Shown here in pieces: positions 1 to 8,000 of a stretch of DNA of 10,838 bases (position 1 is the first letter of the stretch; each line of letters begins with the position of its first letter). Origin of the DNA: an uncultured Prevotellaceae bacterium (GTDB lineage: Bacteria > Bacteroidota > Bacteroidia > Bacteroidales > Bacteroidaceae); contig CAMJLI010000057.1 of the NCBI GenBank assembly GCA_946406585.1, positions 1-10,838 on the forward strand, read 5' to 3'. The translations under genes were made by a program, and so were the position numbers. Under the pieces are notes generated by a model. It had not been told where the DNA came from and did not search any database. It worked only from the letters and a program-made list of their open reading frames with translations.

Positions 1-2
1 CC

Positions 3-2657
3 CTATTTCACAATATACTTTTTATTCTTCGTAATATTGATACCTTTAAAAAGCTGACTTACACGCATACCACTTATCGTATAGACAGGTGAAGGCTGCT
101 CAGTCCATTCTTCACTGATGGATGTTTGCATGTCGGTCGTGACAGCCACATTTACGCGGCGTGTCATCGATGAACCTTCACCATCAGTGACGGTAACATC
201 AATGGCTGACAGTCCAGATTTGTCAGCTTTGATGTTTAACTGTCCACCTGAAACAGAAATTTCAGCTGTTCCGCTTACAACCTCTGCCTTGTATTCTGGG
301 CTGAAGGTATAGCCAGAAAACAATGACTGCAGACTGACAATCTGACAACCCTCTGGGCCAATGACATAATGTGTGTCGGCCAACCAATTCAGAAAATCTT
401 CTAATTGTGTAAACCCATCGCCATCTGGATCGGCATTGCTTTCAGTAAAGTCGCCTTGTCCAGAGTTAGGATTGGTGCCGAGCAACAGTTCCCACCAATC
501 AGGCAATCCGTCGCGGTCTGTATCATATGTTGCGGGACGCACCTCATTGCCATAGTCTTCATAGCCACCACAGTCTTGTTCCGAATCGATGAGCCCGTAG
601 TGTCCGGAGCGGCTACCTACATAGTGATAAGAGCCGCTGAGAGTCTCTTCCACCATGCGCAGGTCATGTTCATCGAGCACAGGCTGGTTAGCACCGACAT
701 CACTTAGTACACTCTTATAGGCATCTCGGGCCGACTCTATCTTGGCGTATGAAGGGAAGAAAGGTTCGTCAACCCATTGTTTGTAATACTTCTCGTCAAA
801 CATCTTCTCCTTTTCCCCATTTGGAGTGCGGCCTATTTCCTGATTGTTCTCGTCGAACACACCTGGCATGACGTTGCCACTGAAATAGTAGCGCTGTGTG
901 CCAGGGAATTCGCCTGGCTCATCAGCAGTTAGCATTATCTTAGTGGCATTGGTTTGGTTGGTGGCAGGCCCCCGCTTGTAATAGTTGTTCACAAAGTTTA
1001 CCTCATGTGCTCCATTATAGCAGGCTTGCCGGCACCAGTTGTAAACCACCATGTTGAAGACATCGAGGCGCCCGGCCAAATAGCCATTGCCGTCAAGTCC
1101 GCCTGCGAGACTCCAGTTGCGTCCGCTGTTGTTAGCAAGCAGGTTATGGTGGAACGTGCCTATATCTCCTCCGATGCTGCCAGCAAAGCCGTGGTCAGTA
1201 CCAGATGGATAGTTTTTATGGTCAGCCATGCTTAATGCCTCACTAATAAGTGTGCGCTGGAGAGTGATGTTTTTAGCATTGCGTGAGGAAAAAGCCTCAT
1301 CGATAGTCCACGAGATAGAGCAATGGTCCATAATGCCCTCGCTAACTCCCCCCATGCCTATGCCATCAGCGGTCTCCCCCTCTCCAAGTCTCAAGCGTAC
1401 GAAACGGCAAATGTTGTCGTGGTTCAGTCCAATAGGCGATTTCCTGAAACATATACCTTTGCCAGGTGCTGTCTGTCCTGCAATGGTCACGTTCTTGTCC
1501 ACCACCAATCGAGACTCCAGTGTAATGATTCCTGACACATCAAAAAGTATGGTTCTGGGACCATCGCCATTGGTGGCGGCTTGTCTGAAGCTACCATCGC
1601 CATCATCGTTCAGATTAGTCACATAGACAACTTGTCCACCACGTCCACCATTAGCGAAGCGTCCATAGCCCTCAGCACTGGGGAATGCCAAATGTCGGGG
1701 ACGGAAACGCCACACCTCACCTTGAGTGACCACACCATCCTGGGTCTCTTCATCTACACGCCAATAATAGGTGTCGAGGTTATGCACGTTGCTCAACAAA
1801 TGTGTTGTATCATCAGCCTCTTTTATAGACAAAAGACATACGGAAAAGACATCAGCCTGGGCTGTCGTCAGCGAGTCGGTAGATAGATACAAGCGATGCT
1901 TCACCACATTGTTAGAGGCAGGCGACCATGCTAATTCAACAGTACTATCATCGGCATTAAAGTGCATATCTGCATTGGCAGGATAAGGTCGTTTTGCCTG
2001 ATTGGCGGTATTGTTGGCATCAATGAGAAAACCATTCAGAATGGGAGCCTTGTCTTTTATTTCACGTTCATTGGCATCAGCAGGAGCTTCATCCTCTTTG
2101 GTGGAAAAAGTCAGTGAAATGATATCTTCATCCGATGAAACAGTAAAGATAGTAGTGAGCACGCAAGCCTCCGAAGCGACAGCCTGCTGTCTGGAGCTCT
2201 GCACAGACTTGTGGACTACTTGGTCGCCAAGACTTACCGTAACTGGCCAGACTGCGCTGCGATTTGGGTCTTGCCAAGAGTTATGGTAGGTCTGAATAGT
2301 GTGTTGTCCAACGGCAAGGCCTTTTATGCTCAAGACAATGGTTCCACACTCGTTAGGATCCAAGGTGACGCCATCACCTGTCAGTCGTGAGTTTGCCACC
2401 TTCGACTGAACGAAGGCTTTGTTCCAACTGCTACGCATATTGTGGTCGCTACTAATGACGAAGGTCACACCATCATCCATGGTCAACGTGGACTTGTTGG
2501 TACTCTTCTCGAATTTCCATGGTGTGAAATCAGGTTCCAATACCTCGTCCATGTTGTTACGGCTGAACTCGTTGATGTCAATCTTGTACACTTCCTGAGC
2601 CTGAACTATGAATGTGATGGCCAGCAAGCAAATGACGACAAACCATTTTCTTCTCAT
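3..2657 (-). CDS. Secreted multi-domain PL1-family pectate/pectin lyase
   Basis: Predicted extracellular pectate lyase cleaving homogalacturonan by beta-elimination. Residues are numbered from an alternative GTG codon at 2664-2666. I prefer the ATG three codons later (884 aa), because it opens directly onto a signal peptide: basic MRRK, a hydrophobic stretch, then AQ|E near residue 24. Next come a beta-rich, possibly carbohydrate-binding region (about 25-217) and a fibronectin-III-like region (about 225-322, with the strand YYWRVDEE). The PL1 parallel beta-helix starts at FPSAEGYGRFANGGRGG (328-344). It contains MDHCSISWTIDE (446-457) with likely calcium-ligand acids, and FHHNLLANNSGRNW (505-518), where R516 is the candidate catalytic arginine. 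The RxP found in family members is RNW here. Two acidic calcium-loop-like motifs follow (DTDRDG near 715, DPDGDG near 746), then a beta domain and a C-terminal tail (about 861-887). It is the last visible gene of the operon. The family call is firm; the exact substrate (pectate or methylated pectin) is not determined. Confidence 0.9.
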   Translation of the reverse strand: MRRKWFVVICLLAITFIVQAQEVYKIDINEFSRNNMDEVLEPDFTPWKFEKSTNKSTLTMDDGVTFVISSDHNMRSSWNKAFVQSKVANSRLTGDGVTLDPNECGTIVLSIKGLAVGQHTIQTYHNSWQDPNRSAVWPVTVSLGDQVVHKSVQSSRQQAVASEACVLTTIFTVSSDEDIISLTFSTKEDEAPADANEREIKDKAPILNGFLIDANNTANQAKRPYPANADMHFNADDSTVELAWSPASNNVVKHRLYLSTDSLTTAQADVFSVCLLSIKEADDTTHLLSNVHNLDTYYWRVDEETQDGVVTQGEVWRFRPRHLAFPSAEGYGRFANGGRGGQVVYVTNLNDDGDGSFRQAATNGDGPRTILFDVSGIITLESRLVVDKNVTIAGQTAPGKGICFRKSPIGLNHDNICRFVRLRLGEGETADGIGMGGVSEGIMDHCSISWTIDEAFSSRNAKNITLQRTLISEALSMADHKNYPSGTDHGFAGSIGGDIGTFHHNLLANNSGRNWSLAGGLDGNGYLAGRLDVFNMVVYNWCRQACYNGAHEVNFVNNYYKRGPATNQTNATKIMLTADEPGEFPGTQRYYFSGNVMPGVFDENNQEIGRTPNGEKEKMFDEKYYKQWVDEPFFPSYAKIESARDAYKSVLSDVGANQPVLDEHDLRMVEETLSGSYHYVGSRSGHYGLIDSEQDCGGYEDYGNEVRPATYDTDRDGLPDWWELLLGTNPNSGQGDFTESNADPDGDGFTQLEDFLNWLADTHYVIGPEGCQIVSLQSLFSGYTFSPEYKAEVVSGTAEISVSGGQLNIKADKSGLSAIDVTVTDGEGSSMTRRVNVAVTTDMQTSISEEWTEQPSPVYTISGMRVSQLFKGINITKNKKYIVK

Positions 2658-2733
2658 CTCTTTCACATTGATTTATTGGCAGTTCATTTATCTAATTCCT
2701 TACCAAAGGAAACAAGCTTGTAATGTTTGAACT

Positions 2734-5700
2734 TTACTGGTTGAAAAATTTCTTGATAATTTTCCTTCCATCAGCAGTTTTAATACTGACGATATTCAGT
2801 CCTCTCACAGCGCTATTGATACGCATGCCTTGCAGGTTGTAGTACTCGCAACCGACCACCGTGTCGTTCTCCGCCCTGCCAATGCCTGTTGTAGTATCAA
2901 CGGTGGCAGCCATGCTCAGACTGCCATACTCGTTGACAGCCTTGACATCATACTTGCCGCTTTTACCGTCGGTAGTGAATTCACAATCTTTTGTAAAGCC
3001 CACGACCTTGTCGTCTGCATCTATCACGACATAGCAGATGGCATAGTTGCTGGCATTCCAGGAAAGAGTCTGGTCTGCCTGGCTATACCTGAGGTTGGCA
3101 GGAGCATCAACAGGCTCGAAGAATCGGCGTGGGTTCCAGTCATCATTACCAACGGTTACAGCCTCATATGTGTATTGTGCAGCCTCCTCGGCACTCAACA
3201 CAGCCTGACGTGTGACTGGACTTGTTTCACCAGGTGCCAATTTGTCGCTATCTACTTTGTAGGTGGTGCGGCGATTATTCAAGTCAACAGGCTGCCCATC
3301 AGCATCCATCGTATTGTATTCGGCAAACAGCTTTGGCGCGATGTGCCACTCGCTCCATCCTTCAGCAGCGATAGTTGTCTTCAGCGTTGTGTTGATCCAC
3401 ACGGCGATGGGTTGGTTTTGCCATGCACGCCCCAGTTTGTTGCTGCCGCCCTTACCATCAATGGTGTTGTTCACCATGACATATCCCCACTTGGTGCCAG
3501 CCTGATGGCTGGGAGCCACAATGACGCTGCCCTCGCGAGCCAGGCGGAAGGTGCTGTTTTCAACATAGTTGTTACCTGCTCCGTAATAGAAATCTACAGC
3601 ACCCTCTATCAGGCAGTTGTTCACATACTGACGGTCGCTGGAGTTGCGGACATCCGTGTACCAAGTATCTTGGAAAGAGCGGAACTGGCAATTGTTGAAT
3701 GCCTGTCGGTCGGCTCGTGAGCTCATGGCAAGATCCATTGGCCCCGACTGCTTTTCAACCCCCCAACGGTTCAGGTATGTGATGTTCTCGGTATAGAAGT
3801 CCGTACTGTTCACCTGTACGACGGCTTGCTTGCCATAAGTCTTCGATGCCGGGTTGTTGGTGGAGTATTCGTAGCCAACGTCAGTGGCTCCACCGTTGTT
3901 GATGAGATACTTGATGACCGTCTTCTCTTTGTCCTGTCCGATAAGATGGATGAAAGGCTTGTTCTGGGGGATGGTGACCAATTCTTCATAGTCACCGTTC
4001 TTGACAAAGATGAGCCAAGGAGCAATGCGCCCGGCGGGAGCAGCATCTATGGCATCTTGGACGGTCTTGTAATCACCTGTTCCGTCGGCTGCCACCACAG
4101 CATCAAATAATTTGGCGGCAGGTATTGGGCGCTGCATGACGGTGAAGCTTATCTCACGTGCCGGGAAGGCGTTGCCGCTGAGATCTGTGATGGCATTCTC
4201 GCCGATGCCAAGAGCATATTGCTTGCCATAGTCCAGTCCATGATAAGCGTAAGTGACGCTCTTGCTGCCGAAAGCCCCCGTCAATTCAACGCCATTCAAC
4301 GTGACAGAACCCGTGCCTGCCTTCACCCTTTCGTTGAAGCCAAGCACGATATTCCCCCGTGCAGATGCCGTGGTGCTTCCCTCTGCCGGTGAAATGGTGA
4401 CAAGTTGAGGTGCCTCCGTATCATCCACAGCTGTTTGTTCGGCGAAGATGATGACATCTGCCAGATAGAAGCCTTCGGTACCCGAGTGGCTGCCACCATC
4501 GAAGAAATCGCTTGTTTCGTCCTCTATCCAACGTAGATACACCATGCCTTCAATGCCACTTGTATCCAACTCATAGTCCAAATTCACCCATTCGCTATTG
4601 GGATTCTCAGTGAGCGTCAGCGTTTTCAGCGTGGTGAAATCCTCTTTGCTGCTGGTTGTACTCAATTGCAACAGCTGGCGCTGGCGCACGCAACTGTTAT
4701 TGGCAGCCACAAGGCTGTGAATCTTGATTTTGTCGTAGCCTTTCACACTGAAAGATGCAACAAAAGCACGAGGCACCTGTTCCTCCTTTCCATAGTCTGT
4801 ATAACGGCGTGCCGCCCATAATTCCTTGCCTCCAAACGAAGCCTTGCCGCTCCCCCAATTGGTGTCAGTGTGGTTTTCCCCCTGGTAAAACAGCATCACC
4901 CCTGTATTGTCTGTGGAAAAGGCATAATCAGCCTGACGGTTGCCACGAGAGGTGTTGCGGTCGTTGTTGAAATCCCATGCCACGATGAATGGAATGACAT
5001 CGAACGTAGCCGTCACCTCAGTATCTCCATGCATGGTTACCACACGGGTAAGCGAAGCGCTGTTGTCTTCCCATGTCAGGAAGTTGGTAACGTTGTTGGG
5101 TATGACGGTCAACGTAACTTCCGTGCCGTCATCGTATTTGCCATCTACTGGTGCAGGCTGCAGCGTTACCTCACCCCATTTGGCTCCATCGCCAGCCTTG
5201 TTTACTGTCAGCGTATAAGTTTCCACTGTCTCAAAAACGGCACAGACGGCTGTGTTACTATTGACTATAGTGTTATATGTTGATGTGGTGGACAGAGTAT
5301 GCCCATTGCCATCCTGCCACTCCTTGAGTTTATAGCCCGACAAGTTCTTAGCCGTGAAACTGATGTTTGTGCCAGCAACTGCTGCATCGCCAACAGGCGA
5401 CATTGCCACATAACCCGCAGTAGCGGGGTAAGCCGAGGCGGACAACGCGTAAACGGCGTCACCACCATCCAAAGTCTCACCTGTCACCTTGAAACTGTTG
5501 AGGTACATGTCACCCGTTGCCCCTGCGTCGTAGCCGACGAGGGCACGTATCTTGACTTGAGCCTTGCCATCGACAGCCAGATCCGCCTTGACCTCGTTGA
5601 AGTTGCTCCAACTGCTTCCCGTGTTGTTCAGTGTGCTTGAGGTTAGCCATGTTGTGCCTCCGTCTGTAGAAACCAGCACATAGACAGGCAGAGTCTTGCT

Positions 5701-6162
5701 GTTGTTGCCCGACATGCGACAAGAGAAATGGAGAAGTTTATAGCCTTCAGCCGGCACGTCCACCTCTGCATAGTTGTAGTGTTGGCTTGCGTCGGTGGGG
5801 TTGGTGATGACCTGCGGTGATGCGGTGTACATACGCAAAGCCCCATTGTTATAATTGGATATGTACCACTTCTTGTTCGAGTCAGCAGCCCATATTGTGA
5901 GTGTGCTTGTAGCAACGACTCCCGATGTGGGGTAGAAGAACGGGCGTTGGGTGGCGAAGGAATACTCCATGTTCTCCTTCTCGCCAGCTGTAGCCGTGTA
6001 GTAGGTCTTGTCGTTGTCCGTCGATGTTGCCGTGTATTTAACATCGTTCGAGAAATCCCATGCTGCAAGGGTTACCTGTTCGGCATGCACCTTGGTGGTG
6101 CAGAGAACACCGGCAACAAACAGCCAGCAGCCGATAGTCAGAATTTTTTTGATTGTCTTCAT
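2734..6162 (-). CDS. Large multi-domain CE8 pectinesterase (pectin methylesterase)
   Basis: Predicted secreted carbohydrate esterase family 8 enzyme of 1142 aa that hydrolyses the methyl esters of homogalacturonan. The signal peptide ends near VHA|EQ (27-28). The CE8 domain is about residues 684-1015 and keeps the expected motifs: GDYEE (723-727, family GxYxE), QDTW with acid D832, VDFYYG with D857 (usually DFIFG), and LGRAW with R912. By family knowledge these are the two catalytic aspartates and the substrate-binding arginine, so it should be active. Upstream are a beta-sandwich (about 30-232), two InlB/Listeria-Bacteroides-like repeats (about 237-312 and 315-389), a second related beta-sandwich (about 392-576) and an Ig-like Big_5-type domain (about 582-677). 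Downstream are a fibronectin-III-like domain (about 1016-1090) and a tail from CEYYNLQGMR. A typical CE8 domain is about 300 residues, so most of this protein is accessory. It starts 13 nt after the upstream lyase gene, consistent with co-transcription. Confidence 0.92.
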   Translation of the reverse strand: MKTIKKILTIGCWLFVAGVLCTTKVHAEQVTLAAWDFSNDVKYTATSTDNDKTYYTATAGEKENMEYSFATQRPFFYPTSGVVATSTLTIWAADSNKKWYISNYNNGALRMYTASPQVITNPTDASQHYNYAEVDVPAEGYKLLHFSCRMSGNNSKTLPVYVLVSTDGGTTWLTSSTLNNTGSSWSNFNEVKADLAVDGKAQVKIRALVGYDAGATGDMYLNSFKVTGETLDGGDAVYALSASAYPATAGYVAMSPVGDAAVAGTNISFTAKNLSGYKLKEWQDGNGHTLSTTSTYNTIVNSNTAVCAVFETVETYTLTVNKAGDGAKWGEVTLQPAPVDGKYDDGTEVTLTVIPNNVTNFLTWEDNSASLTRVVTMHGDTEVTATFDVIPFIVAWDFNNDRNTSRGNRQADYAFSTDNTGVMLFYQGENHTDTNWGSGKASFGGKELWAARRYTDYGKEEQVPRAFVASFSVKGYDKIKIHSLVAANNSCVRQRQLLQLSTTSSKEDFTTLKTLTLTENPNSEWVNLDYELDTSGIEGMVYLRWIEDETSDFFDGGSHSGTEGFYLADVIIFAEQTAVDDTEAPQLVTISPAEGSTTASARGNIVLGFNERVKAGTGSVTLNGVELTGAFGSKSVTYAYHGLDYGKQYALGIGENAITDLSGNAFPAREISFTVMQRPIPAAKLFDAVVAADGTGDYKTVQDAIDAAPAGRIAPWLIFVKNGDYEELVTIPQNKPFIHLIGQDKEKTVIKYLINNGGATDVGYEYSTNNPASKTYGKQAVVQVNSTDFYTENITYLNRWGVEKQSGPMDLAMSSRADRQAFNNCQFRSFQDTWYTDVRNSSDRQYVNNCLIEGAVDFYYGAGNNYVENSTFRLAREGSVIVAPSHQAGTKWGYVMVNNTIDGKGGSNKLGRAWQNQPIAVWINTTLKTTIAAEGWSEWHIAPKLFAEYNTMDADGQPVDLNNRRTTYKVDSDKLAPGETSPVTRQAVLSAEEAAQYTYEAVTVGNDDWNPRRFFEPVDAPANLRYSQADQTLSWNASNYAICYVVIDADDKVVGFTKDCEFTTDGKSGKYDVKAVNEYGSLSMAATVDTTTGIGRAENDTVVGCEYYNLQGMRINSAVRGLNIVSIKTADGRKIIKKFFNQ

Positions 6163-6175
6163 TATTCTTGTTGTT

Positions 6176-7789
6176 TTAGTGATTTACATATTTGTGTGTT
6201 GTCATTTGTCCATCGGCATTAATGATGCATTCTATCACCATGCCGCCATGGTTTGCATTTACCTGTTGGCCAGTAGCATTATAATAGACGATGCGTGTGG
6301 GATTCACCATAGCCACCTGCTTGACACCTGTTGGCTCCAAATCGACACTTACCACCTCTGGGTAATATTCCGCCACGCTCTCCAGGGCATATTGGTTGCC
6401 AGCCTTCATTATGTCCTCTACCAGCCAATTGCAATACACCTCAATATTGGTATACCATCCTTTGGAGTCAATGGTGTATTGTTGTGCATCAGTGGCATCG
6501 TTGGGGTCCAGTCCGTTGGCAGTCTCCCAAACGTCGGGCATCCCGTCGTTGTCAGCATCGGCAAGTCGCTCACCACTTTTGTATTCAGGCCATCCACCTA
6601 CATCCGAAGGGGTATCGATAATACCCTTATATCTGCTTTTGCTTCCAATGTAGGTTGTGGTGCCAGTCTCTGCTTCATGGGCAATACGTGTGTCTATGAT
6701 GTCACGCTTTAGCGAACAGCCACCATATTGCAACACTTGCATGAATGCCAGCTCGGCAGAATGTGTTGTCACTTCACCCTTGTCAAAGGCGGTGTCACTT
6801 TTGCATTTATCCACAGGGTCAAGTGTGTTGTTGCGCATGCCGTTCCAGTCCCAATTGGCACCCTTGCCAACGTAATAATTGCCGCTAACGTAAAATACGC
6901 CATGTGCATTGGGTGCGTTGCCACTGTTGCCGGCATCCTTGTCCATCGCCATGAATTCGCCGGAGGTAAGTCGTGTTCCTGGCCCGGGCTTATAATAGTT
7001 GTTCACCAAATTATAAGAGCCGCCTTCGCCACCATAGCTCACTTTTCCACCCCAGTTGTAAACCACACAATTACGCATGTCCACCAACTCAGCTTCAACA
7101 GGTAGGTTGACCCGGTTGTTGTTGCCACTGCCACTGAATCTGGGGTTGCGACTGTCATGATGTGCCAGCAAGTTGTGGTGGAACGACGCACTCTCGCCAC
7201 CCCAGATGCCTCCATAGCCATGTGCTCCCTTTGAATGCCCAGACTCTCTCAAACTTTCCGTGATGTAGCACCACTGCAGCGTAAAGTTCTGATTCACGTA
7301 GAACGAGCAGGCTTCGTCGGTGCTCCAACTCGACGAGCAGTGGTCTATGATGATGTCTTTCTTGAAACGTCCTCCCATGGCATCCTTTCCATCACTTGCC
7401 TCCGTCTTGTCACCGGGACGCACACGTATGAACCTGATTATGATGTTGTCGGCAGCAGTGGTAAGGTTGAAGCCACTTAGGCAAATGCCGTCGCCAGGAG
7501 CCGTCTGTCCCATGATGGTCACGTCTCCCCGCCCTATCTTAAGTTCTGATTTCAGTTCGATGGTGCCACCCACGTCGAAGACTATTATCCGTTTGCCGCT
7601 CTGATTTAGCGCCCAGCGCAACGACCCCGTGCCGGAATCCTGCAAATTGGTGACATGAATCACCTTTCCGCCACGCCCTCCAGTGGTATATCGTCCGAAA
7701 CCTTCAGCACCTGGAAAAGCTGGTGCCTGTTGTGCCATTGCAAAATGACACGATGACAAAGTCATCAATAATGCAAATAGCCTGTTCAT
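6176..7789 (-). CDS. Secreted PL1-family pectate lyase
   Basis: Predicted secreted pectate lyase of 537 aa, the first gene of the minus-strand operon. It has a signal peptide (MNRLFALLMT..., cleavage near AMA|QQ, residue 19) and then almost directly the PL1 beta-helix, starting FPGAEGFGRYTTGGRGG (25-41). Conserved signatures are VTIMGQTAPGDGI (90-102), IDHCSSSWSTDE (148-159) with candidate calcium-ligand acids, and FHHNLLAHHDSRNPRFSG (203-220), where R214 in the SRNP motif is the likely catalytic arginine. A single calcium-loop-like segment (DADNDGMPDVWE, 411-422) follows, then a CNWL motif (453-456) and a C-terminal tail from RIVYYNATGQQV. It is a divergent paralogue of the lyase at 3-2657 and lacks its N-terminal accessory domains; its active-site segment is the more canonical of the two. 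The ATG at 7787-7789 precedes a good signal peptide. A candidate -7 element lies about 70 bases upstream, and the divergent regulator starts 211 bp away. Confidence 0.92.
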   Translation of the reverse strand: MNRLFALLMTLSSCHFAMAQQAPAFPGAEGFGRYTTGGRGGKVIHVTNLQDSGTGSLRWALNQSGKRIIVFDVGGTIELKSELKIGRGDVTIMGQTAPGDGICLSGFNLTTAADNIIIRFIRVRPGDKTEASDGKDAMGGRFKKDIIIDHCSSSWSTDEACSFYVNQNFTLQWCYITESLRESGHSKGAHGYGGIWGGESASFHHNLLAHHDSRNPRFSGSGNNNRVNLPVEAELVDMRNCVVYNWGGKVSYGGEGGSYNLVNNYYKPGPGTRLTSGEFMAMDKDAGNSGNAPNAHGVFYVSGNYYVGKGANWDWNGMRNNTLDPVDKCKSDTAFDKGEVTTHSAELAFMQVLQYGGCSLKRDIIDTRIAHEAETGTTTYIGSKSRYKGIIDTPSDVGGWPEYKSGERLADADNDGMPDVWETANGLDPNDATDAQQYTIDSKGWYTNIEVYCNWLVEDIMKAGNQYALESVAEYYPEVVSVDLEPTGVKQVAMVNPTRIVYYNATGQQVNANHGGMVIECIINADGQMTTHKYVNH

Positions 7790-7857
7790 TTAATTGTTAG
7801 GTAGTTTGTCTTAATAAAGTTGGATGATATTTGTATGTAGTAGTTTGGTATCAGGCG

Positions 7858-7865
7858 CAAAATTA
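7858..7865 (-). promoter_or_regulatory. Candidate Bacteroidetes -7 element for the pectin operon
   Basis: Read on the minus strand this is TAATTTTG, an exact match to the Bacteroidetes sigma-ABfr -7 consensus TAnnTTTG. It lies 68 bases before the ATG of the PL1 gene at 6176-7789, giving a predicted leader of roughly 60 nt. I see no TTTG -33 element at the expected distance, which would suit a promoter that depends on an activator. A C6 tract (7874-7879) lies just upstream. Prediction from motif only. Confidence 0.5.
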
Positions 7866-7896
7866 TTACAACACCCCCCAATGCAGGTTTAAGTAA

Positions 7897-7921
7897 GTAC
7901 TTTTTTAGTCGAAAAAAGTAC
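7897..7921. repeat. Perfect 10-bp inverted repeat in the divergent intergenic region
   Basis: Arms GTACTTTTTT (7897-7906) and AAAAAAGTAC (7912-7921) are exact reverse complements around the 5-nt spacer AGTCG. This forms the core of the first direct-repeat copy. The arms are T/A-rich with no G/C-rich stem, and the site sits upstream of both genes, so it reads better as a protein-binding site than as a terminator. Confidence 0.6.
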
Positions 7922-7958
7922 ATTTCACGCACTTTTAGTACGAAAATCCACATTTTCC
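7897..7958. repeat. Tandem imperfect direct repeat, candidate operator of the divergent regulator
   Basis: Two adjacent copies (7897-7928 and 7929-7958) share the order ACTTTT, AGT, CGAAAA, ACATTT with small gaps. A third, degenerate copy (ACTTTTGTAGCATGAAA, 7972-7988) overlaps the regulator's -7 element. The array lies between the two divergent candidate promoters and starts about 31 bp upstream of the operon's -7 element, a usual place for AraC-type activator sites. Tandem direct repeats are the typical target layout for such proteins. Binding by the neighbouring regulator is inferred. Confidence 0.55.
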
Positions 7959-7970
7959 TCTATTATTATG

Positions 7971-7978
7971 TACTTTTG
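7971..7978 (+). promoter_or_regulatory. Candidate Bacteroidetes -7 element for the regulator gene
   Basis: TACTTTTG matches the TAnnTTTG -7 consensus and lies 22 bases before the regulator ATG at 8001, implying a short leader of about 15-20 nt. No clear -33 TTTG is seen about 20 bases upstream. The element overlaps what looks like a third, degenerate copy of the operator-like repeat, so binding there could affect transcription of the regulator's own gene. Prediction from motif and position only. Confidence 0.45.
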
Positions 7979-8000
7979 TAGCATGAAACCTTAAAAGATA

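Larger units (their letters stand above)
3..7789 (-). other. Apparent pectin-degradation operon (PL1 - CE8 - PL1)
   Basis: Three genes on one strand with gaps of 13 nt and 76 nt (the latter counted from the preferred ATG) and matching functions: lyase, methylesterase, lyase. All carry signal peptides and related C-terminal tails. The 2658-2733 gap shows no TAnnTTTG element or terminator, so read-through is likely. The esterase would expose galacturonate residues for the lyases. No terminator for the operon is seen before the left edge, so it may continue beyond the window. Confidence 0.7.

Noticed and set aside
2664..2666. GTG as start of the larger PL1 gene
   Set aside because: Possible, but the in-frame ATG at 2655-2657 gives a cleaner signal peptide, and only three codons separate them. 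The choice does not affect the mature protein.
2712..2721. Palindrome ACAAGCTTGT between the esterase and the larger lyase
   Set aside because: It has no loop and no following T-run, so it is not a terminator; a 10-bp palindrome of this kind is likely by chance.
2830..3720. 296-codon open frame on the plus strand
   Set aside because: It lies wholly antisense to the CE8 domain with its conserved catalytic motifs; it has no recognisable domain and no promoter, so it is a shadow of the real gene.
7983..7994. ATG upstream of the regulator start
   Set aside because: It reads ATG AAA CCT TAA, so it cannot be the start of the regulator; a 3-codon leader peptide has no supporting evidence.
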